Shown here piece by piece: positions 33,240 through 42,349 of a DNA stretch of 48,209 nt. Under the pieces are notes generated by a model. That model searched no databases and was not told where the DNA came from. It worked only from the letters and a program-made list of their open reading frames with translations. Within the stretch, counting starts at the first letter, position 1; each line of letters begins with the position of its first letter. This stretch comes from Bacillus sp. IITD106 (GTDB lineage: Bacteria; Bacillota; Bacilli; Bacillales; Bacillaceae_C), in NCBI RefSeq assembly GCF_019459225.1, contig NZ_JAIAZY010000037.1, positions 1-48,209 of the forward strand. Reading direction: 5' to 3'. Position numbers and translations under genes: made by a program.

Positions 33240-34937
33240 GTGGAAAAAAAACCTTGGCTGAAACTGTATCCAGACTCAATACCGACAACGTTAGAATATG
33301 AACCGAAAACTGTCCAATCTTATTTAACAGAAGCAGCAAAAGACTACCCTGATAAAGTTGCAGTCCATTTTATGGGAAAAGAAATGACTTTCAAGGAAGT
33401 ATATGAATGTGCTTTAAAGCTGTCTAATTATCTTCGTGGTATCGGCATAGAAAAAGGTGATCGGGTTGCTATTATGCTTCCTAATTGCCCACAAGCTGTC
33501 ATTAGTTATTATGGAATTCTCTGTGCGGGGGGAGTTGTCGTACAAACGAATCCTCTATATACAGAAAGAGAGCTCGAGTATCAAATGAAGGATTCTAGGG
33601 CAAAGGCTATTATAACGCTGGATATTTTATATCCTCGTGTTACGAAAGTGCTGAAACGTACAAAACTTGAACATATTATTGTAACCGCTATCAAAGACTA
33701 CTTACCATTTCCTAAAAACATCATCTATCCTTTTATTCAAAAAAGAGATACAGGGATTGTTGTTAACGTACAACATGAAGGCAATCAACATCTTTTTAAA
33801 AATATTATGCTTGAATCAAAAGCAATCATGAATGAATATGAATTCGATTTTGAAAATGATTTAGCCTTACTTCAATACACTGGCGGTACAACTGGTTACC
33901 CGAAAGGAGTTATGCTCACACATAAAAATCTTATTGCTAATGCTACTGCCTGTGGTGCATGGCTCTATGAAGCTAAAAAAGGGGAAGAAATAATTCTAGG
34001 CTTATTACCGTTTTTCCATGTATACGGAATGACAACGGTATTAATTTTAGCAGTCATGCAAGGGTATAAGATGATACTGTTGCCAAAATTTGATGTGGAA
34101 ACAACATTGAAGACGATTCATAAACAACGACCGACCATTTTTCCTGGTGCCCCGACAATTTATATCGGAATTTTAAACCATCCTGATTTAAGCAAATATG
34201 ATCTTTCTTCCATTGAAGCTTGTTTAAGTGGATCAGCTCCACTTCCTACTGAAGTTCAGCAAAAGTTTGAAGAACTGACAGGAGGCAAATTAGTTGAAGG
34301 ATATGGATTAACGGAGTCCTCACCTGTAACGCATGCGAATTTTATATATGGTCAGAAAAGAGTAAAGGGAAGTATTGGTGTTCCTTGGCCTGACACGGAT
34401 GCCGCCATCATTTCCGCAGAAACAGGAGAGCATGCTCCACCGCATGAAATAGGTGAAATCGCTGTTAAAGGACCTCAAATTATGAAAGGATACTGGAATA
34501 GACCAGAAGATACCGCTGCTACTCTAAAAGATGGATGGTTATTAACGGGCGATATGGGTTATATGGATGAAGAAGGTTATTTTTATGTAGTCGATAGAAA
34601 AAAAGATATGATTATTGCTGGTGGGTTTAATATTTATCCTCGAGAAATTGAGGAAGTGCTATATGAGCATCCCGCTATTCAAGAACTGGTGGTCGCAGGG
34701 GTCCCAGATGCTTATCGCGGTGAAACTGTAAAGGCATATATTGTGTTAAAAGAAGGTGCTACTGTAACGGAAGAAGAACTTGATGCGTATGCCCGCAAAT
34801 ATTTAGCAGCGTACAAAGTCCCCAGAATATATGAATTTCGTAAAGAGTTGCCGAAAACAGCTGTCGGTAAAATACTTCGGCGTGTTTTGGTTGATGAAGA
34901 AAGAAAAAAATTACAGCATGATGAAAAACTCGGTTAA
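33240..34937 (+). CDS. lcfA: Long-chain acyl-CoA synthetase
   Basis: Activates fatty acids to acyl-CoA with ATP, the entry step to beta-oxidation. The 565-residue ANL-superfamily protein shows the P-loop YTGGTTGYPKGVMLTH (A3), the GYGLTESSPVTH motif (A5), LLTGDMGYMDEEGYFYVVDRKKDMIIAGGFNIYP (A7-A8) and the catalytic lysine in PKTAVGKILRR (A10). Close similarity to B. subtilis LcfA runs end to end. GTG 33240 follows GAGGGGGG. It has its own promoter and a terminator before fadR, so it is separate from the fadR operon; FadR control is likely by analogy but no clear box was seen here. Confidence 0.95.
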   Translation: MEKKPWLKLYPDSIPTTLEYEPKTVQSYLTEAAKDYPDKVAVHFMGKEMTFKEVYECALKLSNYLRGIGIEKGDRVAIMLPNCPQAVISYYGILCAGGVVVQTNPLYTERELEYQMKDSRAKAIITLDILYPRVTKVLKRTKLEHIIVTAIKDYLPFPKNIIYPFIQKRDTGIVVNVQHEGNQHLFKNIMLESKAIMNEYEFDFENDLALLQYTGGTTGYPKGVMLTHKNLIANATACGAWLYEAKKGEEIILGLLPFFHVYGMTTVLILAVMQGYKMILLPKFDVETTLKTIHKQRPTIFPGAPTIYIGILNHPDLSKYDLSSIEACLSGSAPLPTEVQQKFEELTGGKLVEGYGLTESSPVTHANFIYGQKRVKGSIGVPWPDTDAAIISAETGEHAPPHEIGEIAVKGPQIMKGYWNRPEDTAATLKDGWLLTGDMGYMDEEGYFYVVDRKKDMIIAGGFNIYPREIEEVLYEHPAIQELVVAGVPDAYRGETVKAYIVLKEGATVTEEELDAYARKYLAAYKVPRIYEFRKELPKTAVGKILRRVLVDEERKKLQHDEKLG

Positions 34938-34952
34938 AATAATGAATATTAT

Positions 34953-34974
34953 GAGCCGAAGTGGCTCTTTTTTT
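34953..34974 (+). terminator. Intrinsic terminator after lcfA
   Basis: GAGCC (34953-34957) and GGCTC (34963-34967) around GAAGT, then seven T residues. Confidence 0.75.
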
Positions 34975-34985
34975 AATTGTGTTGC

Positions 34986-35014
34986 TTGACATAAAATTAA
35001 GGACTCTTTATGAT
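34986..35014 (+). promoter_or_regulatory. SigA promoter of the fadR operon
   Basis: TTGACA (34986-34991), exactly 17 bp, TATGAT (35009-35014). A FadR operator starts 7 bp downstream. Confidence 0.85.
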
Positions 35015-35020
35015 TAAGAT

Positions 35021-35040
35021 ATGAATGAATGGTCATTCAT
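35021..35040 (+). promoter_or_regulatory. FadR operator
   Basis: ATGAATGA-ATGG-TCATTCAT, a palindrome with the half-sites TGAATGA and TCATTCA of the B. subtilis FadR consensus. It covers the expected transcription start, so bound FadR should block its own operon; long-chain acyl-CoA relieves this in the family. Confidence 0.9.
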
Positions 35041-35109
35041 TTTTATAACGAAGCTCTGCTGTTTTTATGCGGGTATAACAACTTTGAGCTTTTAGAGCAG
35101 GTGAAAGTA

Positions 35110-35694
35110 TTGAAAAGAAATAAACCTAAATATAAACAAATTATCGATGCGGCAGTCATTATCATTGCCGAAAATGGGTACCATCAAGCACAAGTTTCAA
35201 AAATAGCGAAACAAGCTGGAGTAGCGGATGGAACAATCTATCTTTATTTTGAAAATAAAGAGGATATTTTAATATCCGTTTTTCGTGAAAAAATGGGGTA
35301 TTTCGTTGAAAAAATGAAGGAAGTCATTGCAGGAAAAGAAACAGCTGCAGAGAAATTATTAGTGATGATTGAAAATCATTTTAAAATTCTTTCAAATGAT
35401 CGGAATTTAGCCATTGTCACCCAGCTTGAGTTAAGGCAATCAAATAAAGAATTAAGAATGAAAATTAATGAAGTATTGAAAGAATATTTACACGTTATGG
35501 ATGATATTTTGCGCTTTGGTTTAGAACGTAATGAATTTATTAAAGATATGGATATTAGGCTTGCTAGACAAATGATTTTTGGAACAATTGATGAAACCGT
35601 TACAACGTGGGTCATTAATGATCAAAAGTATGATTTAGTATCATTAGCACCTGCTGTTCACAAGCTTCTTTTACATGGCTGTGCACTAAGATAA
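35110..35694 (+). CDS. fadR: TetR-family fatty acid degradation regulator FadR
   Basis: A 194-residue repressor of beta-oxidation genes that responds to long-chain acyl-CoA. The N-terminal helix-turn-helix KYKQIIDAAVIIIAENGYHQ, then AQVSKIAKQAGVADGTIYLYF, is nearly identical to B. subtilis FadR (YsiA). The C-terminal ligand-binding helices include NLAIVTQLELRQSNKELR and RLARQMIFGTIDETVTTWV. I chose TTG 35110 after AGGTGA because it gives the family start MKRNKPKYKQII; an ORF reaching 35029 would start inside the operator. First gene of fadR-fadB-etfB-etfA. Confidence 0.95.
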   Translation: MKRNKPKYKQIIDAAVIIIAENGYHQAQVSKIAKQAGVADGTIYLYFENKEDILISVFREKMGYFVEKMKEVIAGKETAAEKLLVMIENHFKILSNDRNLAIVTQLELRQSNKELRMKINEVLKEYLHVMDDILRFGLERNEFIKDMDIRLARQMIFGTIDETVTTWVINDQKYDLVSLAPAVHKLLLHGCALR

Positions 35695-35715
35695 AATGAC
35701 AAGGAGGTTATGGCA

Positions 35716-36489
35716 ATGGCATACTTATCTCATTATAAAGATGGGAATGCGGCGATTATTACCATTAATCGACCACCTGCAAACGCTTTATCTTTTGAAC
35801 TAATTCGGGAAATTGGTAATTTACTAGATCAGATTGAGCAAGACTCGGAAGTGCGTGCGGTATTAATTCATGGTGAAGGGCGATTTTTTTCAGCTGGTGC
35901 TGATATTAAAGAATTTACCGAGATTGATAATGGAGAAGAATTTTCAAGGCTTGCTGAAAATGGGCAAGATGTCTTTGAAAAAGTTGAAAATTTTCCAAAA
36001 CCTATTATTGCCGCGATTCACGGAGCAGCTCTTGGAGGCGGTCTTGAGCTTGCGATGGCCTGTCATATTAGACTTGTAAGTGAAAATGCTAAACTAGGAC
36101 TTCCTGAATTACAGTTAGGTTTAATACCAGGGTTTGCAGGAACTCAGAGACTTCCTCGGTTAGTCGGAACAGCTAAAGCAGCCGAGATGTTATTTACTAG
36201 TGATCCTTTATCAGGCCATGATGCTGTTAAATGGGGATTGGCCAATCAAGTATTTCCTGAGGAACAGCTATTAGAAAATGCAAAGGAAATGGTGCAAAAA
36301 ATCGCTGCAAAAAGTCCAATAGCACTTAAAGCTACGATTGAATTGCTCCAATTTAGTAAGACGCCTCATTTTTATGAAGGAGTTAGGCAGGAAGCTAAAA
36401 AATTTGGTGTTGTTTTTGATTCTGAAGATGGCAAGGAAGGGATTACTGCTTTTCTTGAAAAACGAAAGCCTAGATTTACAGGTAAATAA
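35716..36489 (+). CDS. fadB: Enoyl-CoA hydratase/isomerase family protein FadB
   Basis: Hydrates trans-2-enoyl-CoA in beta-oxidation. The 257-residue crotonase-fold protein has the oxyanion-hole segments FFSAGADIKEF and GAALGGGLELAMACHIRL, and the catalytic glutamate region LPELQLGLIPGFAGTQRLPRLVG. AAGGAGG (35701-35707) is spaced for ATG 35716 rather than ATG 35710. It lies 21 bp after fadR and is under the same FadR operator. Chain-length preference cannot be read from sequence. Confidence 0.95.
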   Translation: MAYLSHYKDGNAAIITINRPPANALSFELIREIGNLLDQIEQDSEVRAVLIHGEGRFFSAGADIKEFTEIDNGEEFSRLAENGQDVFEKVENFPKPIIAAIHGAALGGGLELAMACHIRLVSENAKLGLPELQLGLIPGFAGTQRLPRLVGTAKAAEMLFTSDPLSGHDAVKWGLANQVFPEEQLLENAKEMVQKIAAKSPIALKATIELLQFSKTPHFYEGVRQEAKKFGVVFDSEDGKEGITAFLEKRKPRFTGK

Positions 36490-36528
36490 TCATATTTTAA
36501 TAGATTCCTATATTAGGAGGGACGGTAT

Positions 36529-37293
36529 ATGAATATTTTTGTAATCATGAAAAGAACCTTTGATACAGAGGAGAAAATTTCCATTTCAGGCGGAAATATT
36601 AACGATGAAGGTGCGGAATATATTATAAATCCGTACGATGAATATGCGATTGAAGAAGCCATTCGCGTCCGCGATGAACTTGGCGGTGAAGTGACAGTTA
36701 TGACAGTAGACGGAGAAGAAGCAGAAAAGCAGCTTAGAACGGCATTGGCGATGGGAGCAGATAAAGCTGTATTAATCAATATTGAAGATGATGTGGAAGA
36801 TAGCGATCAATTTACAATCTCTACTATTATCGGAGAATATTTAAAAGATAAAGAAGTAGATTTAATTCTTGCTGGAAATGTTGCCATTGATGGCGGTTCC
36901 GGACAAATAGGTCCAAGAGTCGCACATATATTAGGAATTCCATACGTCACAACGATAACTAAGCTGGAAATTACAGGAGATAAAGTATTATTGACTAAGG
37001 ACGTAGAAGGTGATTCCGAAATTATCGAGACATCATTGCCACTTTTAGTAACAGCACAGCAAGGTTTAAACGATCCGCGTTATCCATCTCTTCCTGGCAT
37101 TATGAAAGCACGTAAAAAACCTTTGGAAGAGCTTGACTTGGATGATCTAGATTTGGATGAAGATGATGTGAGAGCCAAAACGGAGACGGTTGCCATTTTT
37201 CTTCCTCCTGCTAAAAGTGCCGGGAGAATTTTGGAAGGCGATATTGAAGATCAGGTTAAGGAACTTACTGGTCTATTAAATAAGTTAGTCTAA
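36529..37293 (+). CDS. etfB: Electron transfer flavoprotein beta subunit
   Basis: A 254-residue subunit binding AMP in the ETF heterodimer, which accepts electrons from acyl-CoA dehydrogenases. MNIFVIMKRTFDTEEKISI at the start, NPYDEYAIEEAIRVRDELGGEVTVMTV, and the family signature VAIDGGSGQIGPRVAHILGIPYVTTITKLE are present; a recognition loop LPGIMKARKKPLEELDLDDL contacts dehydrogenase partners. AGGAGGG precedes the ATG. etfA follows after 13 bp, as expected for two chains made together. Confidence 0.96.
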   Translation: MNIFVIMKRTFDTEEKISISGGNINDEGAEYIINPYDEYAIEEAIRVRDELGGEVTVMTVDGEEAEKQLRTALAMGADKAVLINIEDDVEDSDQFTISTIIGEYLKDKEVDLILAGNVAIDGGSGQIGPRVAHILGIPYVTTITKLEITGDKVLLTKDVEGDSEIIETSLPLLVTAQQGLNDPRYPSLPGIMKARKKPLEELDLDDLDLDEDDVRAKTETVAIFLPPAKSAGRILEGDIEDQVKELTGLLNKLV

Positions 37294-37306
37294 GGAGGGA
37301 TTGAGT

Positions 37307-38290
37307 ATGGCAAAAAAAGTACTTGTACTTGGCGAATTACGTGAGGGCTCTTTAAGAAACGTATCATTTGAAGCGATTGCCGCTGGTAAACAAATTGCAA
37401 ATGGTGGAGAAGTCATTGGTGTTTTAGTTGGAGATAAACTGAACGATCAAGCAAAAGAAATGCTTCAATATGGAGCTGATCGTGTTTTAACAGTCGAGGA
37501 TGAGAAATTAAAGCATTACACGTCAGATGGTTACTCTCAGGCTCTCCTTAAAATAATAGAGCAAGAAAATCCAGATGGAATTGTGTTCGGCCACACTGCA
37601 CTTGGAAAAGACCTTTCTCCAAAAATTGCTAGTAAATTAAATATTGGGCTTATTTCGGATGTGACAGCTATTGAAGAAAACGACGGAGATAATATTTTTA
37701 CAAGACCGATTTTCTCTGGTAAAGCTTTTGAAAAGAAAAAAATGATAGAAGGTATTGAATTTATTACGATACGGCCAAACAATATTGAGCCATTAAATAA
37801 GGATGAGAATAAAACGGGAGAAATACAATCCGTATCCGTTGAAATAAAAGATTTACGAACAATCATTAAAGAAGTGGTTAAGAAAGCCAGTGATGGTGTT
37901 GATTTATCAGAAGCGAAAGTCATTGTTGCCGGAGGACGAGGAGTAAAAAGTGCAGAAGGATTTGAACCACTTCAAGAATTGGCTGATGTGCTAGGCGGCG
38001 CTGTCGGTGCTTCTCGAGGAGCTTGTGATGCCGATTATTGTGATTATTCCTTGCAAATAGGGCAAACTGGTAAAGTAGTAACTCCAGATTTGTACATCGC
38101 TTGCGGAATATCAGGGGCTATTCAACATTTGGCAGGCATGTCCAATTCAAAAGTAATTGTTGCCATTAATAAAGATCCAGAGGCAAATATATTCAATGTT
38201 GCCGATTATGGTATAGTTGGAGACCTTTTTGAAGTTGTTCCACTTTTAACAGAAGAATTTCGCAAATTGAAGGCAGGAGCTCAAAGTTGA
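37307..38290 (+). CDS. etfA: Electron transfer flavoprotein alpha subunit
   Basis: A 327-residue subunit that holds the FAD. The C-terminal FAD domain is clear: VAGGRGVKSAEGFEPLQELADVLGGAVGASRGACDADYC, QIGQTGKVVTPDLYIACGISGAIQHLAGM, and the C-terminal NKDPEANIFNVADYGIVGDLFEV. ATG 37307 is 7 nt after GGAGGG; the ORF begins two codons earlier at TTG. It closes the fadR operon. No strong terminator is visible before trxA. Confidence 0.96.
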   Translation: MAKKVLVLGELREGSLRNVSFEAIAAGKQIANGGEVIGVLVGDKLNDQAKEMLQYGADRVLTVEDEKLKHYTSDGYSQALLKIIEQENPDGIVFGHTALGKDLSPKIASKLNIGLISDVTAIEENDGDNIFTRPIFSGKAFEKKKMIEGIEFITIRPNNIEPLNKDENKTGEIQSVSVEIKDLRTIIKEVVKKASDGVDLSEAKVIVAGGRGVKSAEGFEPLQELADVLGGAVGASRGACDADYCDYSLQIGQTGKVVTPDLYIACGISGAIQHLAGMSNSKVIVAINKDPEANIFNVADYGIVGDLFEVVPLLTEEFRKLKAGAQS

Positions 38291-38319
38291 GCAAAAAATT
38301 AGCGAGTTTTAATCGATGA

Positions 38320-38328
38320 TGTTATACT
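38320..38328 (+). promoter_or_regulatory. Possible extended -10 promoter of trxA
   Basis: TG-T-TATACT fits an extended -10; no good -35 is present. In B. subtilis trxA has SigA and SigB promoters; I found no clear SigB site. Confidence 0.35.
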
Positions 38329-38367
38329 TGCGCTAGGTTTCGAATGTATATTTAGGAGGTATGACAT

Positions 38368-38682
38368 ATGGCAATTACTCATGCAACAGATGAAAACTTT
38401 TCAGCTGAAACAAGCGAGGGTGTTGTATTAGTAGATTTTTGGGCACCATGGTGTGGTCCTTGTAAAATGATTGCTCCTGTTTTGGAGGAATTAGATGCAG
38501 AACTTGGAGAGAAATTAAAAATTGTCAAAGTAGACGTTGATGATAACCAAGAAACTGCAGGTAAGTATGGCATCATGAGTATCCCTACTTTGATAGTCCT
38601 CAAAAATGGAGAACTTGTCGATAAAACAGTCGGCTTTCAACCAAAAGAAGCATTAGCTGAATTAGTAAATAAGCACCTTTAA
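38368..38682 (+). CDS. trxA: Thioredoxin
   Basis: A 104-residue disulfide reductase with the active site [15 protein letters not shown], the buried aspartate region LVDFWA, the cis-proline loop [12 protein letters not shown] and the C-terminal helix [12 protein letters not shown]. It reduces ribonucleotide reductase and other proteins and is recharged by thioredoxin reductase. TAGGAGG precedes the ATG. Followed by its own terminator, so it is likely transcribed alone or with the end of the etf operon. Confidence 0.98.
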   Translation: MAITHATDENFSAETSEGVVLVDFWAPWCGPCKMIAPVLEELDAELGEKLKIVKVDVDDNQETAGKYGIMSIPTLIVLKNGELVDKTVGFQPKEALAELVNKHL

Positions 38683-38691
38683 GTTATTAGA

Positions 38692-38720
38692 AAATCCGGG
38701 CTTTATAGCTCGGATTTTTT
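38692..38720 (+). terminator. Intrinsic terminator after trxA
   Basis: AATCCGGGC pairs with GCTCGGATT (one G-T pair), then six T residues. Confidence 0.85.
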
Positions 38721-38815
38721 ATGTATTATTAATCAATTTCACACCGATATAGCGGCTTTCTGAGTTTTCACTTGCGCTTTTGTAGTATAATGGTTAGGTA
38801 GATAGGGGGGATATT

Positions 38816-40588
38816 GTGAACGATCGAATAAAACATAAATTAGAAATTTTACCTGATCAGCCTGGCTGTTATGTGATGAAGGATCGCCAAGGTACTATTA
38901 TTTATATTGGTAAAGCCAAAATATTAAAAAATAGAGTGCGTTCTTATTTTACAGGTACACATGATACGAAAACACAAAGGCTTGTCAATGAAATTGAAGA
39001 CTTTGAATACATTGTGACGTCATCAGACATTGAAGCGCTCATATTAGAAATGAATTTGATAAAAAAGCATACTCCAAAATATAATATCATGCTCAAGGAT
39101 GATAAGAGCTATCCATACATTAAATTAACGAATGAAAGGCATCCGAGACTGATCATAACTCGGAAGGTAAAAAAGGATAAAAGCAAATACTTTGGACCTT
39201 ATCCGAACGCGCAAGCAGCAAATGAAACGAAGAAGCTTTTAGACCGCCTCTATCCCCTTAGAAAATGCCAAACTCTCCCCGATCGGGTTTGTCTTTACTA
39301 TCATCTTGGTCAATGCTTAGCACCTTGTGTAAACGAAGTGTCTTCAGAAACGTATAAACAAATGACCGATGAAATAACGAAATTTTTGAATGGCGGCTAT
39401 ACGAGCATAAAAAAAGACTTGGAAAAAAAGATGCAATCAGCAGCTGAAAACCTTGAGTTTGAAAGAGCGAAGGAATTTCGTGATCAAATTACTCATATAG
39501 AGACAACAATGGAAAAACAAACGATGATGTCATCCGATTTTACTGATCGCGATGTGTTTGGGTTTGCCATGGATAAAGGCTGGATGTGTGTTCAAGTATT
39601 TTTTATAAGGCAAGGTAAGTTAATAGAAAGGGATGTTTCCCTCTTCCCTGTATATAGTGAACATGAGGAAGAATTTCTAACTTTTCTCGGACAATTTTAT
39701 TCTCAAACAAATCATTTTAAACCGAAAGAAATTCTCATTCCTGAATCGGCTAATCAACAATTAGCGGAACAATTATTAGATGTCAAAGTGATACAGCCAA
39801 AAAAGGGGCAAAAAAAAGAACTCGTCAACTTGGCTACTAAAAATGCACAAATTGCTTTAAAGGAAAAATTTGCTCTCATTGAAAGGGATGCAGAGCGAAC
39901 AATCCATGCAATCGATAAGCTGGGAGAGGCTTTACAAATATATACTCCTCACCGAATCGAAGCTTTTGATAACTCTAATATACAAGGGACAGATCCGGTA
40001 TCGGCGCTTGTAGTATTCGTAGATGGAAAACCTGATAAAAGAGAATATCGAAAATATAAGATTAAAACCGTGAAGGGTCCAGATGATTACGAATCTATGA
40101 GAGAAGTTGTTAGAAGAAGGTATGCGAGAGTGTTGCGCGAAAATCTTCCACTACCTGATTTAATCATTATTGATGGTGGAAAAGGGCAAATTGATGCCGC
40201 GAAAGATATATTGGAAAACGAACTTAATTTGCATATACCTGTTGCGGGACTTGCAAAAGACGAAAAACATCGGACCTCTCAATTGCTTTTCGGCGAGCCA
40301 CTCGAAATTGTACCGTTGGAACGGAATAGTCAAGAATTTTATTTATTGCAAAGAATTCAAGATGAAGTTCACAGATTTGCCATAACTTTTCATAGACAAT
40401 TAAGGGGAAAATCGGCTTTTCAATCCGCTCTAGATGATATACAAGGAATCGGTCCTGTCAGGAAAAAGGCTCTATTGCGCCATTTCGGCTCACTGAAAAA
40501 AATGAAGGAAGCGACCGTTGAAGATTTTCTTCAGTTGGGAATTCCGAAAAATATTGCTGATGGTTTAAAGGAGCATTTAGATAAATAA
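38816..40588 (+). CDS. uvrC: Excinuclease ABC subunit C
   Basis: A 590-residue nuclease that makes both incisions in nucleotide excision repair. The N-terminal GIY-YIG domain ([30 protein letters not shown]) cuts 3'; a UVR motif (about 205-240, with [14 protein letters not shown]) binds UvrB. The RNase H-like domain ([30 protein letters not shown]) cuts 5', and the C-terminal helix-hairpin-helix pair ([18 protein letters not shown]) binds DNA. The cysteines [12 protein letters not shown] are the family iron-sulfur/zinc cluster candidates. GTG 38816 follows AGGGGGG. A TATAAT (38786-38791) upstream could be its -10. Confidence 0.97.
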   Translation: MNDRIKHKLEILPDQPGCYVMKDRQGTIIYIGKAKILKNRVRSYFTGTHDTKTQRLVNEIEDFEYIVTSSDIEALILEMNLIKKHTPKYNIMLKDDKSYPYIKLTNERHPRLIITRKVKKDKSKYFGPYPNAQAANETKKLLDRLYPLRKCQTLPDRVCLYYHLGQCLAPCVNEVSSETYKQMTDEITKFLNGGYTSIKKDLEKKMQSAAENLEFERAKEFRDQITHIETTMEKQTMMSSDFTDRDVFGFAMDKGWMCVQVFFIRQGKLIERDVSLFPVYSEHEEEFLTFLGQFYSQTNHFKPKEILIPESANQQLAEQLLDVKVIQPKKGQKKELVNLATKNAQIALKEKFALIERDAERTIHAIDKLGEALQIYTPHRIEAFDNSNIQGTDPVSALVVFVDGKPDKREYRKYKIKTVKGPDDYESMREVVRRRYARVLRENLPLPDLIIIDGGKGQIDAAKDILENELNLHIPVAGLAKDEKHRTSQLLFGEPLEIVPLERNSQEFYLLQRIQDEVHRFAITFHRQLRGKSAFQSALDDIQGIGPVRKKALLRHFGSLKKMKEATVEDFLQLGIPKNIADGLKEHLDK

Positions 40589-40591
40589 CTA

Positions 40592-40620
40592 TTGAGTAAT
40601 GATGATCTCAATGTTATAAT
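40592..40620 (+). promoter_or_regulatory. SigA promoter of lysC
   Basis: TTGAGT (40592-40597), 17 bp, TATAAT (40615-40620), with TG at the extended -10. It directly precedes the lysine riboswitch. Confidence 0.8.
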
Positions 40621-40635
40621 TGTTCCAATTTCATT

Positions 40636-40879
40636 ATTTTGATAGAGGTTGCAAGCTTTCAATAGTAAAAACCATGAGAAGAAGGGCTTCGATGACTGGT
40701 TTTGAAAGGGAAAATTTGCCGAAGTGGATAAGAAGCTCCTTGTTCTTTTCTGCTGGTCCTGCGTTTAAGAAATGTAGGATTGTCAAAATGGATTTTATCC
40801 TTTTGGAGAGCTATCTCATGTTGTGATTATTTTTATGTGCGTTTCACAAGCAATGAGTATACTGCTCATTGCTTTTTTC
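40636..40879 (+). promoter_or_regulatory. Lysine riboswitch (L-box) with terminator
   Basis: The aptamer runs from GATAGAGG (40641) to CTATCTC (40811), with P1 formed by GATAG and CTATC. Conserved elements GAGGTTGCAAG, AGTA, GGGAAAATTTGCCGAAG are present. The expression platform ends with AGCAATGAG pairing with CTCATTGCT (40849-40873), followed by TTTTTT. Lysine binding should favour termination and lower lysC expression. Small open frames inside this region are not genes. Confidence 0.93.
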
Positions 40880-40917
40880 ATTAGGCTGTTTTACTTTTAT
40901 TGTCGCTTTTCGAAGGC

Positions 40918-41004
40918 TAGAGTATTCAATAGTTTAGTTACAAACTTTTTATTTGTAGACATAACTAAATCGAACAAACCATTAGCGAAAAACAAAATAC
41001 TCTA
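40918..41004. repeat. Nested inverted repeat between riboswitch and lysC
   Basis: TAGAGTATT (40918-40926) matches AATACTCTA (40996-41004). Inside, TTTAGTTA (40933-40940) matches TAACTAAA (40962-40969), and TACAAA faces TTTGTA at the tip. There is no T-run, so it is not a terminator. The rest of 40880-41067 holds nothing else besides the lysC ribosome binding site. Confidence 0.7.
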
Positions 41005-41067
41005 ACCAAAAGCAATGCAGATTTTTAGAAAAGAGCCTTATATTACTTTTAGAAGGAAGGCAGGATC

Positions 41068-42297
41068 ATGGGAATAATTGTCATCAAGTTTGGAGGCTCT
41101 TCACTGAGCACTACCGATAAGATTAAAAATGCCGCAAAACGGATTATTTCACTGAAAAAAGGAGGCAAACAGGTTGTAGTTGTTGTTTCAGCAATGGGAA
41201 AAACAACCGATCAGCTTCTAGAACTGGCCGGTCAAATAACAGACCGACCTGAAAAGCGTGAAATGGATATGCTATTGACTACAGGGGAACAAGTATCCAT
41301 CTCGCTTTTATCAATGGCCTTAACTGAAATGGGGGCTCCTGCAGTATCTTTTACAGGTTGGCAAGCAGGAATCGTCACTGAAAAAATCCATTCCAATGCC
41401 CGCATTGTTGATGTGAAGATTGATCAAATTAAAGAAAAATTAAATGAAGGAAAAATCATCGTTGCAGCAGGCTTCCAAGGAGTTACGGAAGATGGAGAAA
41501 TCACCACATTGGGAAGAGGTGGTTCTGATACAACTGCTGTAGCTTTAGCAGCAGCACTTGGAGCAGAACGTTGTCTTATTTGTACCGATGTGACAGGTGT
41601 ATTTACATCCGACCCCAGGTACGTACCACAAGCAAGGAAGCTTCCATCCATTTCATATGATGAAATGCTTGAACTAGCAAATCTTGGGGCAGGTGTTTTG
41701 CATCCACGTGCTGTTGAATTTGCGAAAAATTATCGAGTGCCGCTTGAAGTAAGATCTAGTACAGAAAATGAAGAAGGAACTGTCATAGAGGAGGAAGCAT
41801 CCATGGAGAAAAACCTCGTAGTTAGAGGAGTAGCATTTGAAAAAGATATGACAAGATTAACAATTTTCGGATTGAAAAATGAAATGTCAGGTTTATCTGC
41901 TGTCTTTTCAGAACTCGCCAATAATCAAATTGATGTTGACATTATTATACAAAGTCAAACGGATGGAAATAAAACAAATTTATCTTTTTCAATAAAAAAT
42001 AAGGATCGGCAAGCTGCTGTGCAGGTTCTTGAAAATCAAAAAGATAAAATTGGGTTTGACAGCATTGAATATGAAGCTGGCCTAGCGAAGGTTTCCATCG
42101 TAGGGTCAGGAATGATTTCGAACCCAGGGGTTGCAGCGCAAATGTTCCAAGTGCTTGCCGATAAAAATATCCAAATAAAAATGGTAAGTACTTCTGAAAT
42201 AAAAGTGTCAGTAGTCATTAATGAAGATAAGATGGCAGAAGCTGCCCAAATCCTTCATGAGGCCTTTAATTTGGGCGCAGTAGTAGGAAATGTTTAA
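41068..42297 (+). CDS. lysC: Aspartate kinase II (lysine-sensitive), alpha subunit
   Basis: Phosphorylates aspartate, the first step to lysine, threonine, methionine and diaminopimelate for cell wall and spore cortex. The 409-residue protein has the kinase domain with [53 protein letters not shown] and [12 protein letters not shown], then two ACT domains (about 263 onwards and 345 onwards: [40 protein letters not shown]). GAAGGAAGGCAGG precedes the ATG. Control is by the lysine riboswitch upstream and allosterically by lysine. An internal start makes the beta chain. Confidence 0.96.
   Translation: MGIIVIKFGGSSLSTTDKIKNAAKRIISLKKGGKQVVVVVSAMGKTTDQLLELAGQITDRPEKREMDMLLTTGEQVSISLLSMALTEMGAPAVSFTGWQAGIVTEKIHSNARIVDVKIDQIKEKLNEGKIIVAAGFQGVTEDGEITTLGRGGSDTTAVALAAALGAERCLICTDVTGVFTSDPRYVPQARKLPSISYDEMLELANLGAGVLHPRAVEFAKNYRVPLEVRSSTENEEGTVIEEEASMEKNLVVRGVAFEKDMTRLTIFGLKNEMSGLSAVFSELANNQIDVDIIIQSQTDGNKTNLSFSIKNKDRQAAVQVLENQKDKIGFDSIEYEAGLAKVSIVGSGMISNPGVAAQMFQVLADKNIQIKMVSTSEIKVSVVINEDKMAEAAQILHEAFNLGAVVGNV
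41803..42297 (+). CDS. lysC: Aspartate kinase II beta subunit (internal start within lysC)
   Basis: Inside lysC, AGAGGAGGA (41787-41795) lies 7 nt before an in-frame ATG at codon 246. In B. subtilis the regulatory beta subunit of aspartokinase II is translated from such a site near codon 247. The resulting 164-residue chain contains only the two ACT domains ([19 protein letters not shown] onward) and would assemble with the alpha chain. Identity of the site is seen in sequence; the role is by analogy. Confidence 0.8.
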   Translation: MEKNLVVRGVAFEKDMTRLTIFGLKNEMSGLSAVFSELANNQIDVDIIIQSQTDGNKTNLSFSIKNKDRQAAVQVLENQKDKIGFDSIEYEAGLAKVSIVGSGMISNPGVAAQMFQVLADKNIQIKMVSTSEIKVSVVINEDKMAEAAQILHEAFNLGAVVGNV

Positions 42298-42304
42298 TAT
42301 AAAA

Positions 42305-42349
42305 AAGGGCTGTTTAATCTTATCAAAAGATCAACAGCCTCATTTTTTT
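42305..42349. terminator. Bidirectional terminator between lysC and yslB
   Basis: GGCTGTTTAATCTT faces AAGATCAACAGCC (one mismatch and a bulge). A-run on the left and seven T on the right allow it to serve both convergent genes. Confidence 0.8.

Noticed and set aside
40620-41005. Two short plus-strand frames upstream of lysC
   Set aside because: They fall in the lysine riboswitch, its terminator and the nested inverted repeat.
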